Positions 22,423-33,383 of a DNA stretch of 64,000 bases are shown here, piece by piece. The stretch's first letter is position 1, and every line of letters begins with the position of its first letter. Source of the stretch: Flammulina velutipes (lineage: Eukaryota; Basidiomycota; Agaricomycetes; Agaricales; Physalacriaceae); the NCBI GenBank assembly GCA_011800155.1, contig JAALGH010000011.1, positions 1,736,001-1,800,000 on the forward strand, written 5' to 3'. The position numbers and the translations under genes are program-made. The notes under the pieces are model-generated. The model had not been told where the DNA came from, did no database searches, and was given only the letters and a program-made list of their open reading frames with translations.

Positions 22423-24464
22423 ATGTTGGGTATCTATCTCCTGACCAGCGAACAACCTTTGCCGCTAGACACCGCCTTCCCCGTCGAATGTGAACCTCAA
22501 TCCCAAGTAGTGGATGTTTTTACAGAAACCGCGGAATGGGCTGCCGAAATGGGCTTAAGTGGCAATTACAGGACATATCAATTCCACCCAGTAAATCTTC
22601 CACAGATCTACTGTGTTTCGATGGCTCACATGTCATCTAGGTCGCTTTGCCACTGGAACCCACCGACACGTTACGTGCTCGCGCCCAGGAGTCGGTTCGA
22701 AAAGCGGAGTTCCCAATGAGGCTGCTGACTCTGGATAAATTGCCCCTACTGTCTTGGGACTCGAAGAATTTCGTACATGTTGTTGTAACTAACGATTGTG
22801 AGGCTCTTTGACTTTGCTTTGGATTATATTCCTAATTTTGTTTTTTTTAGATCTGAAAGGTTTGGTGTTACCATATGAGTAAGCTCGCGATACCTTAATC
22901 TATGTTATAGAGCTCCAGTCCACAATTGAACTGGGAACCCTCGTTGATATCAGGCTTCGGAGCCCATTGCTAAGTATGCAGTTTATCTGAGCGACTACTA
23001 CCTTACTTTCTAACACCACTTTTTTGCAGCTCGCGCTTCTACGGTCAAGGCATACGGAAACTCTCCTCCTCCGTCATTGACCATCGAAAATGCTAAGGGT
23101 GTTGCTGCAGCACAAAGAGGGCCAACCGGAATTCATGCTGGTCGACCTTTTCAAAACCGTGGTCCACCTACTACGTTGTTCTCATCTGAAATCGCAAGAT
23201 TTGTTGAACAGCTCGATAACCTTGACCGCATACAGCCTTCCCCAGATCTTCTTTACCATACCCTCAAGTTTATAGAGCATTCCTGTGATTTTTATAGCGA
23301 CGACTCGGCTCAGCGGTTGAGCAAGACAGTGACGTTTTTCAATGCACTGTTTGGTAAAAATGGACAAGAACAAGGACAGATTGACCATTCCAAGGCGGAT
23401 ATGCTATGGGGAATGCATAGTGTTTTGGTATTGAATAATGAAGAAGGCATCGGCGGTGAACCAAAGCTCCAGGGAGCTTTAGACAGGCACCACCATATAG
23501 CCAGCGCCAAGGTATGTATCATTGCTACTAAGCTTTTTTCCTTCTAATTTCTGCACAGTTCTCTCATTATGTCAAACACTCAAACTGTCCCGCCATTGTC
23601 ATTGGCCTCGCCGGACCACGTCTCACAATATCGACTTCTATCTTTACAGACAGCCTCTATGTTGATCATCTGCGCACGTTTGACCTCGCCGCCGGGTGCG
23701 ATGCTAACACGTTGATACTCAAGATGGCTCGTGTCTTCACTGCATTACAGTCCGCTTTCGTAGACTTTGAGGCGCACTATGATTCCCTTGATGCGCAATT
23801 GCCCTCTTCCGTGCAGACCGCTTCCTTCCTCTTTCCACGTCCCCTTCCCCGGCACGCAGCTGTTGAATTGCCCTCATTGACCTTCATCGGCAAACTCTCC
23901 CGTCGTGGTGAACTCCTCACTGACTCTCATACATCCTCGGAACATGACACGGCTAGACCCTACAGCATCTATATCGCCTCATTCGGGCCTTCGGATGTCG
24001 TGGTCAAATTTACACGAACATATCACGAAAAGGCTCATCGGCTCTTGGCAGAGCACCAGCTGGCGCCTCATCTCCATGGTGTCTATCCCGTTCAGGACGG
24101 ATTTCTTATGGTGGTTATGGAAAAGGTCGAGGGTCCCACGGCGTGGGCGCTTTTAGCTCAGCAGAAGCACTTGCCAAGTTCTGCTCATAAGGACGTGGAA
24201 GAGGCTGTTAGGCTCCTTCATGAACAAGGCTGGGTGCACGGAGACCTTCGATCTCCCAACATCATCGTGCCTGAGGCCGGGAAGGCCAAAATAATTGATT
24301 TCGATTGGACGGCGGAGGAGGGGAAAGGTCGATATCCTGTCACTGTTGAAGTCGATCCAGTGGGAGCGCTGCATCCCCAGTGGCATCGAGGGGTGCAGCG
24401 TGGAGGCTTAATGAAGAAGGAGCACGATGAATTCCTCAGAGACAGGCTGCGCGATCTCACTTGA
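22423..24464 (+). CDS. Crinkler-type kinase, tandem copy A
   Basis: The architecture fits Crinkler (CR) effector-like proteins of fungi: a short header, a middle nuclease-like module and a C-terminal kinase-like domain. Exon 1 (22423-22590) starts MLGIYLLTSEQPLP and exon 2 starts VALPLEPTDTLRARAQ, like a ubiquitin-like CR header ending HVVVTND. A 9-nt exon at 22851-22859 is needed to keep the frame. The middle part (FNALFGKNGQEQGQ, NNEEGIGGEPKLQGAL, CPAIVIGLAGPRLTIS) matches the module preceding the kinase in mushroom CR kinases. The kinase has VVVKFTRTYHEKAHRLLAEH, VVMEKVEGPTAW, the catalytic loop WVHGDLRSPNIIV and KIIDFDWTAE. The role may be conflict or host interaction, but is inferred only from the family. 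Confidence 0.65.
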
Positions 24465-24568
24465 TCCACGTGCCGTGAAATGCGTGATTATATCCAAACC
24501 GTTACAGTAAGTACAACCAACTTCACATATCAGATAATTATCAGATTAGCTGCCTATCTCTTACTATC

Positions 24569-26621
24569 ATGGCTGCACCAACTTATCTGGGAATCTATCT
24601 CCTTACCAGCGACGAATTGACACCACGAGTTGCTGCCTTCGGTATCGAATGTAATCCTCAATCTACCGCGATGGATGTTATCATAAGCACCGCAAAACAG
24701 GCAGCTTACGAATTCGACTTGAGCCCCAACTACCTGAGATATAGATTTATCCCAGTACGCCTTCCACAGATGTGATATGTACTGATGCTCATGTATCTCA
24801 GGCCGCTTTGCCACGGAAGCCCACGGACACGTTGCGGGCTCGCGCCCAGGAGGTGGCTCAAACAGTGGAATTCTCAAACATGCTCGAAGCTTTAGACGAA
24901 TTGCCCTCATTGTCTTGGGACCTTAAGAACGTACATATTGTGGTGACTGATGATTGTAAGCTATCGAGTTTCTTTCAGATCACATTGTTAATTTTTGCTT
25001 AGATCTAAAAGGTTGCCTTTACCGCCTGAGCAAGCGCACGATCACTTATTCCATGTTTTAGACCTCCAATGCACAATTGAACTGGGAACCCTCATTGACC
25101 CCAGGCTGCGAAGCCCACTGCTAAGTATGCAGTCTATCCGAGAGACTAAGACTTCTTTGCTAACACCGCCTTTGTTTCAGCTCGTGCTTCCAAGGTCAAG
25201 GCATACAGAAGCTCTCCTCCTCCGTCATCAACCATCGAAAATGCTAAGGGCGTTGCTGCAGCACAGAAAGGGCCAACTGGAATTCATGCTGGTCGACCTT
25301 TTCAAAACCGTGGTCCACCTACTACGTTGTTCTCATCTGAAATCGCAAGATTTGTTGGACAGCTCGATCACCTTGACCGCATACAGCCTTCCCCAGATCT
25401 CCTTTACCATACCCTCAAGTTTATAGAACATTCCTGTGATTTTAATAGCGACGACCTGGCTCAGCGATCGAGCAAGATAGTGACGTTTTTCAATGCACTG
25501 TTTGGTAAAAATGGACAAGAACAAGGACAGATTGGTCGTTCCAAGGCGGATATGCTGTGGGGAATGCATGGGGTTTTGGTAGTGAATAACGAAGAAGGCA
25601 TTGGCGGTGAACCAAAGCTCCAGGGAGCTTTAGACAGGCGCCACCATATAGCCAGTGCTAAGGTATGTAGCATTACTACTGAGCTTCTTTCCTTCTAATT
25701 TTTGCACAGTTCTCTCATTATGTCAAACACTCGAACTGTCCCGCCATTATCATTGGCCTCGCCGGACCACGTCTCACAATATCGACTTCTATCCTTACAG
25801 ACAGCCTCTATGTTGACCATCTGCGCACGTTTGACCTCGCCGTCGGGTGCGATGCTGGCGCGTTGATACTCGAGATGGCTCGTGTCTTCACTGCCTTACA
25901 GTCCGCTTTCGTAGACTTGAGAGCGCACTATATTTCTTTTAATGCGCAACCCTCTTCCGCGCAGTCAGCTTCCTTCCTCTTCCCACATCCGATCGCCCGA
26001 CACGCATCTGTCGAATTGCCCTCATTGACCTTCATCGGAAAACTCTCCCGTCGTGGTGAACTCCTTACCAGTTCCCATACATCCTCGGAACATGACACGG
26101 CTAGACCCTATAGCATCTATATCGCCAAATTCGGGCCTTCCGACGTCGTGGTCAAGTTTACACGAACATATCACGAAAAGGCTCATCGGCTCTTGGCAGA
26201 GCACCAGCTGGCGCCTCATCTCCATGGTGTCTATCCTGTTCAGGACGGATTTCTTATGGTGGTTATGGAAAAGGTCGAGGGTCCCACGGCGTGGGCGCTT
26301 TTAGCTCAGCAGAAGCACTTGTCAAGTTCTGCTCATAAGGACGTGGAAGAGGCTGTTAGGCTCCTTCATGAACAAGGCTGGGTGCACGGAGACCTTCGAT
26401 CTCCCAACATCATCGTTCCCGAGGGTGGGAAGGCCAAAATAATTGATTTCGATTGGACGGCGGAGGACGGCCAAGGTCACTATCCTATCTGTATCAATGC
26501 CGATCCTCCAAGAGCAACCTATCCCCAGTGGTGCCCGGGAGTAGAGCGTGGAGGCTTGATGCTCAAGGAGCATGACATCTTCCTCCGAGACAAGCTACAC
26601 ACGTTTCCCAATCACGGGTAA
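24569..26621 (+). CDS. Crinkler-type kinase, tandem copy B
   Basis: This is the second copy of the preceding gene, with the same intron layout. The header starts MAAPTYLGIYLLTSDELTP at 24569; exon 2 starts AALPRKPTDTLRARAQE after a 48-nt intron. From about 25055 onward the DNA is almost the same as copy A, including introns and the nuclease-like and kinase parts (WVHGDLRSPNIIV, KIIDFDWTAE). Only the header and the last 40 or so residues have clearly diverged (PICINADPPRATYPQW versus PVTVEVDPVGALHPQW). The frame is open to a stop at 26621, so both copies may make protein. The end converges with the ABC transporter, whose stop is only about 70 bp away. Confidence 0.65.
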
Positions 26622-26692
26622 GTTCGAAGGTTACCCAAGTGCTATATAAGTACTAGCTGTGTGATACACGCATAAAGAACATGATGTTTTAT

Positions 26693-29600
26693 TTAATCCC
26701 GCTTGCTCAATCCCTGCAACTTCACATACTCGTAGTAATCACCCCTCCTACTTAAAAGCTGATCGTGTGTTCCAGCTTCACTGACTTGCCCTTCTTTGAT
26801 GAAGTATCTGAACGAAGAAAGTCAGCCTCAGGCTTCCCTTTCAACGGTCGGCTTACATTTTGTCAGCGTTTTGTATCGTAGAAAGGCGATGCGCAATAGC
26901 GATAGTGGTTCGTCCCTTTGCAGCCTGATCCAAAGCGTCTTGCACAACCTTCTCGGAACTGGAATCCAAAGCGGACGTAGCCTCGTCTAACAGTAACACC
27001 TTAGGGTTCCGCAGGAGTGCCCGAGCGATGGCGATACGTTCTGCGATACATCGTAAATTTCTGAGAACCACTGGAAGCAGAAGTCTTACGCTTTTGTCCT
27101 CCAGAAAGTTGAGATCCCTTGCCACCCACCTCAGTGTTGAAGCCACTATGAAAGAACGTCCGTCAGCGGTACGGCGAGTAGGACTTCTGGATTTCAACGT
27201 ACTCAGGAAGACTCTGGATGAAATCAAGGATATTGGCGTCACGGCAGGCTTGTTCGATCTCTTCCTGTGTCACCTCATCGTGAGGCTTGATCGCTCCAAG
27301 GAGGACGTTGAAGCGGACGGTTCCAGCATATAACGTAGGCTCTTGCGACACCAAGGCGAGCTGCTTCCGATAATCCTGGACGTTGAACTCGTTTATCTTG
27401 ACGCCATCCAACTGAAACAAGTCAACTATATGCATCATTTGTACAAGAAGAAACTCAAACACACATAGATTTCTCCGGCCTGAGGATCGTAGAACCGCTC
27501 GATGAGCTGTATACTGAGATAAAGTGAGTTCATCGACCCAGATCTGCGTAGCGAAACACATACATAGTACTCTTTCCGGAGCCACTCGCACCGACAAGAG
27601 CAACGTACGACCCAGGCTCCATCTCCAAAGAAAGTTTGCGCAGGATCTTCACTCCAGGGCGCGTCGGATACATAAATTCCACATCCTTCAAAACAACATG
27701 CCCCTCCATCTTCTCGACTGGGACCAACTTCCCTTCAGACGACTCGGCGTCAATCTCAGGAACACTATCAAGCAGCCTGATTATATCGGAACCAGCGCCC
27801 TTTGCAGAGGACATGTCCGGAACGAACGAGAAGACGGCACCAGCTTGGATCGCGCTAAACGTCGTAGACTATTATAACATAAGATTTTGGAATTGTTCTA
27901 GATGAAGACACATACCATCAAACCGACAAAGAACTGGAAAGTGCTAATTTCGCGCGATGAAACCAGACGAGCACCATACCAAAAGACCAGTGCAATGACA
28001 AAATATAGCATCGATTGAGAGGCGCCATAAAGCAGATTGCTCCGAAGCGCAGTTCGTCTCGATTTAGCGAGGGCGCCTTTGAGGCTATCTCTGTATAGCT
28101 TGAGACACTCATCCTCTCGGGTGAGAGAAGCGACAGTGCGTATCGCTCCTGCTGCCTCGCAGGCGACTTGAGCTGACTCCTCGTGAGCTTTCTTGTTCTT
28201 TTGGTCTTTCAGGACAACCACTTGCTGAGGGATGTTTAGAATCTCAGAACCAGAAGGAGCATGAGCACGTACCAGACGGATAAAGCCCATCCCAAGGAGC
28301 GGAGGCATGCACGCTACATGGATTGTTGATATGTCTGGGATGAATCGCTCAGGGAAACACTCACCGATACCGACGAGCCCCAACTTCCAGACGATAACGA
28401 GGCCCAAAATTGTTCCGCCGATGAGTGTTGTAAGACTCTGTATTATGCTTATTGGCCAGCGTGAGTGGATCGGACAAAGTCGATAGACATAAAACATACG
28501 CAGCGAGAGTGCTACCGAATAAGCCATTCACCTTTTGAGGGTTCTGGCTTAGGTTCGAAGTAAGACTACCCGTCTGTAAAGAGAGGTGAGTCACAGATGA
28601 TGAAGAGAAAGACAACGCACACTATGCTCATCCGCATCAAAGTATTTGACTATGAAACGAAATTAAATATAGTGAACGAAGCAACAACGGACTGGGTGAC
28701 TTACTGTCTTGCCGCAAAATTGCTTTGAAACTCAAAGAACGAAGCTTAGCAGTCAATTTGGCGGCAGACGACATGAACAGATAGTTCTGCATGCCCATGG
28801 TAGTTGAGGAGATGATGCTGATGATGAAGAACCTAGAAAAGAGACGTAAGGATTCTGGTTTGATGACGAAAACAAAAACTGACCAAAGGGCGTTGCGATC
28901 TCCCGAATGGCGCAGTGCGGAACCAGTGAGCGCAAATCCATTGATAGCCTTCGCTACATGCCAGGTAAGAACGGAGTACCAAGAATCTCGTGTAAACACT
29001 CACAGTAAACAATGCCATAGGAGGGGAAGACGAGTCCAGAGCAGATAGCAAACATGGAACCAAAGATATTGCAAAGCATCTCCGATTTGTTGATAATGAG
29101 CATGCGCTTGAACAGACCATAGAACGAAACGTCATCAGCCGTTTTCGTACCCTGCTGCTCGACGATCTGACTAGCCAACGACTGAGTGTCAGTGGTTCTG
29201 CGTCCAAGAGGGATCTCCTCTAACGCGGCCTTCTCCGTGTCAATACTTTCGACTTTGAAAGGACCTTCGGTGGCCTCTTCCGCTTCCCGGAGTTGCTGCG
29301 CCTGGACAAGCGTGGCATACGCACCATCCTGCTTGGACATAAGTCCGTCGTGTGTACCCTGTTCGAGGACGAGACCATCACCCATGACGAAGATGACATC
29401 GGCGTCCTTGATGGTAGAAAGACGGTGCGCAATGGTGATCGTAGTGCGACCGGCAGAAGCCTTGTCAAGCGCGTCCTGGACGATGCCTTCACTCTGGGTA
29501 TCCAAAGCACTTGTCGCTTCGTCAAGCAAGAGGATTCGAGGGTCAGAGACGATCGCACGAGCGATAGCGATACGTTGCTTCTGCCCACCCGACAGGAGGA

Positions 29601-31594
29601 AACCACGCTCCCCAACCAATGTATCGTAACCCGACGGAAGTTTGGAGATGAAGCCATCGGCGTTCGCCTTGACACAAGCATCCTGGATAAGCTTGAGCTG
29701 CCCTTCAGGTGATAGCTGCTCGTAGGGGGTATTGATCAGACCGTGTGCAACGTTAGCGCGAATGGTCGTAGCGAAAAGGGTAGGCTCCTGAGAAACGAGA
29801 CCGACGGTTGACCGCAACCACTTGAGGTTAAGGTTCTTGATATTCCGACCGTCCAAAAACACATTGCCTGCCGTGGGGTCATAGAATCGTTCGATAAGAG
29901 AAACGATGGTGGATTTTCCGGAACCAGATGCGCCAACGAGAGCCGCGGTTTGACCGGCTCTGAATATCATGTCGACACCTTTGATGACTTCGACGTCGGG
30001 TCTAGATGGGTAGCTGAATTTAATGTTCTCCAGCTTGATTTCGCCCTCGACGGAGTCAGGTTTGTCGCCGCTAGGTTCTGCAGAGTCTATCTCGGGTACG
30101 CGGTCGATGGTAGCATATAGTTTGGCGGCGGCACCGCGTCCTTGTGTGATTGCTAAGGGAGTATCAACACAAGAAATGATGGTGTTATGGTGAATGACAA
30201 ACCTAACATCTCTGGAGGTAACGCGGAGAGGGAGAACGAACCAATGAGGATGGACATTATGACGTTGATTATGTCGCCAGGATCGGCTGAGAAAGATTTA
30301 GTATTCTCAGAAAAAGTTGACAAGTGGAAAAGAAGCTACCATGTCCTCGTAAGATGAGCGTGGTACCAAAAGAGAAGGCTACGAGATTCATCAGTCCATC
30401 GCGTCACCGGATTTGAGAGACATGCATGCTTACCAAGAGCGTATGAAGAATACATGAAGAAGAAGAAAGTACCCATTCCGCCACCCAACCACATAGCAGT
30501 TTTCACTTCCGCTACGTTAGCCTTGGCGAGGTGAGCATCGTATAGAGATGCAAGGACCTTCTGGGTGCCAAAAGCTTGCGCTGTGCGGATGGTTGAGATG
30601 ACTTCTTCTGCCACGGAACCCGAGCTGGCGACGTGCGTCAGAGACATCCTGCTAAAAGTCAGAGGTAGTACCAATGAAGCTGATTTTGCGCCTACATCAT
30701 GTATTTTGCAATCCATTTATTCATGATAACGCCCGTAATACTTATGCAGGGCAAGATGGAAGACATGGCGAGAGCCAGACGCCACGAGCGGACATATGCT
30801 ATGACAAACCCGGCGACGAAGCCAGAACTATGTTCAACGACAAGAGCGACCTTTTCTGACATGCTCTGCTGCACCAAGTCTTGTGGTCGATTAGAGGATG
30901 CTTTGGAAATGAAAGAGGATATCTACGTGTGTCTGTTTGAATGCGAGTCGTCACTTCTCCGGCGCCAATATCGTCAAAGTAGGAGATGTTCTGGCGGAGA
31001 ATGGCGCGAAGGTAGCGTTCTCGGATACGTTTCGCGTTGACCTCTGATGTGTAACCCCAGATGTACATGTAAAGGAACGTAGAGACCAACATTCCGATAC
31101 CTAGATCATTATGAGATTGGTGTGGTGGAAACAGAAGGCAAGCATACCGATGAAAACAAGATACAGCGCATTCATCGAGGCCTGGTGGCGGAAGGAAGCT
31201 ACGACGCCAGGAAGGTCGGCAGCAGCATCGGGGTCACCGTCGTCGACAGCGTTGGCGACCGTCTGGAACTTGACAAAGTCGTTGACGAGATTTCCGAAGA
31301 AGAGAGTCATCAAAGGCTGCGATGAGCGTCAGAGCGCTGAACGATGTGATAAAAACTGCAAGAACGCGCCTGAGCTGCACCAGCTGCACCAGCAGCTATC
31401 AAACCTATCGCATCGAAGAGTAACTCCAAGTTGGTTGAAAACCTAGCAGATATGAGCCGATTTTTATCAACTTAGAGCGAAAACTCGCACCTAAAGAGCT
31501 GTATGAACGACACTGGCGGCAACGAGGTTTCTGGCGGTTTTGGAGGAGCACTGCGCGCTTTTCTACGAAACAGAGATATGGCTGCTCGGCGCAT
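26693..31594 (-). CDS. Full-size ABCB transporter (MDR / Ste6-like)
   Basis: This is an ATP-driven exporter of the plasma or an internal membrane with the order TMD1-NBD1-TMD2-NBD2. The start at 31594 ([20 protein letters not shown]) leads to [20 protein letters not shown] and the first membrane block. NBD1 has Walker [10 protein letters not shown], signature LLSGGQKQR and Walker [17 protein letters not shown]2 has GASGSGKST near 27550, QLSGGQK interrupted by an intron just after it, and [16 protein letters not shown]. The C-terminus is [19 protein letters not shown] and LQGLSKRD, stop 26693. All catalytic motifs are present. The joint [17 protein letters not shown] needs a 53-nt intron starting GC rather than GT. 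Substrates could be drugs, lipids or a peptide pheromone; the sequence does not decide. Confidence 0.85.
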
Positions 31595-31856
31595 CCTTGA
31601 AGGTCGTTGTAAGAGAGAAAGACGCGTAGAATAGCCATCATGGTCGCGCTGTTATAACGAGTTACGTGCAGAAAGGATCCGCTCAACCGGTGGTGCCAAG
31701 GTGCTCACGCTGACTCAGACGGCGAGCTACTCGGGCCCGCATCTTGCCGTCTGTTAGCCGCCGGCTGCTTGCACACTACAACACAGATATAAGTCTTGAC
31801 TAGCGTGATTCTTACTGAACTTGATAGATATCTAGTCAGTCAATAGACACGAAGGC

Positions 31857-32893
31857 GCTCTGCCGCACCCATCTTTGCTCCGAGTCCTGTGGAAGAAGCA
31901 ATGATTCATGAATCCAGTCACAGTTATCCCGTGCCAGCCTGTGCCCTCCCCATACCTGATTAAGTTTTAGGGAGTGTCAGAGAGTAGTATTTAGGTCTGC
32001 CTACGGGAGACTATCATGGACCCGTACCCAATGGATTGATATCCATTCACACTTGTACTTGAAGATTACCCATGAAATTACCTATACTATATTGTATCCT
32101 CCCCTGCCCGACACATAAATTACAGTGTGTTTCTCTGCCAGTGGCTTTAGCAGTTGTCTGTGTGATGTTTTAAACCCCTCCCCGACGCTGTAGTATGCCT
32201 ACCCGTGCTTATACTATCTCACAAGGTTTGACTAGGAAATTTGCTAATGCCATACTTAAATATCTGTTCAGTCTTAAGGAAATGGTGCCCCGAGGGCAGC
32301 TGAAGTGTTAACAGGTCGACGACGAGCTCCCGCCACAGTCGGTTAAGCATATGGCGCCCGGGTCCGCTATTGATCGGGTCCTCTTTGATAATAAGAAAGA
32401 TTTTTTCAAGATTTTTTGACACTAGCAGGATAGCCCGTGGAATCATGGGCCTTTCCATTGAGCAGTTTACCATAGTATCCATGCATCACAGATGATTATT
32501 ACTGATACCGATAACTACGAACTTAGAGTCAAACAAATGTGTTGTATCTGTTAGAAACTTAGTGCTCTGCCGCACCCACCTCCGGTGGGTGCTCTCGAGC
32601 CCCGTGGACCCCTTGCCGACCCAGCGGGAAACCCATATGTAAGAAGGATGCGCTCTGCCGCACCCATCTACGACGGGTGTTCTCGAGCCCCGTGGGCATC
32701 ACTGCGCCACAGTGAGATTGATACCAATAACATGCATCTAACTTACAACCCAGTAATTTGTCATATTTGTGCTCTGCCGCGTGTGTGCTCTCGAGCCCGT
32801 GGAATCATTTCTGACTTGAAATCCCGTGCAAGAGGGACATATAGAACACGCTCTGCCGCACCCATCTGCGATGGGTGCTCTCAAGCCCCATGG
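31857..32893. repeat. Five short hairpin repeats (GCTCTGCCG...CCCCGTGG)
   Basis: Copies lie at about 31857-31892 (worn), 32564-32607, 32652-32695, 32771-32802 (deleted centre) and 32850-32893. The unit is about 44 bp: GCTCTGCCG, an inner inverted repeat, then CTCTCGAGCCCCGTGG. The inner stem is CACCCACC/GGTGGGTG in one copy and CACCCATC/GATGGGTG in another. No gene is visible in the surrounding 31595-33383 region. Confidence 0.75.
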
Positions 32894-32954
32894 TCACTGT
32901 CATCAAACATATGACCACCTTCGCCACATACTCAGTGGCATTGTTCTAGGACAG

Positions 32955-33035
32955 TGATTGTAGCGGTTAAGGTGTAACGAAGGCATCGCTGCGCCCCCGG
33001 GTAACCACCCCGGTTACCATTCTATTTACTATAGC
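32955..33035 (+). repeat. Possible tRNA-derived SINE fragment
   Basis: TAGCGGTTAAGGTG (32961-32974) resembles a pol III A box, and a GGTAACC/GGTTACC hairpin (33000-33018) lies where a B-box-like region would be expected. No poly-A tail or target duplication was identified. This could be chance. Confidence 0.3.
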
Positions 33036-33383
33036 TACGCATTGGTAGAAGGCTATGGTATTTACTACTTAGTATAGTTCTTAGTATATATGCACTATAT
33101 ACTTCCTGTACTCAGTAGGACCCACCAAAATTACCACCACCTAAACCAGTCACTTCGGTCCCCCTTCTCGCTGGTCGAGAAGCCCATCAACAAACACATA
33201 TATTCTCGTGTGACGTTACAGTAAAACTACCCTAACCTCACATATTTTTGACTAGGGACTACTACCTACTTCCGAACCTTTATCGACGGTTCCTCCAGGT
33301 CTGATCAACCCGGACTACCTCGACACTCTCTGCTTGACTATTTTCTCTAACTTCGCTTATCTCCATAATCTCCGAAATCTCCG

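Larger units (their letters stand above)
22423..26621 (+). repeat. Direct tandem gene duplication, unit about 2.15 kb
   Basis: The stretches 23077-24460 and 25228-26620 align almost base for base, including the intron ahead of the FSHYVKHS exon. The header exons are more diverged, which suggests either gene conversion of the 3' part or relaxed selection on the header. Confidence 0.85.
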
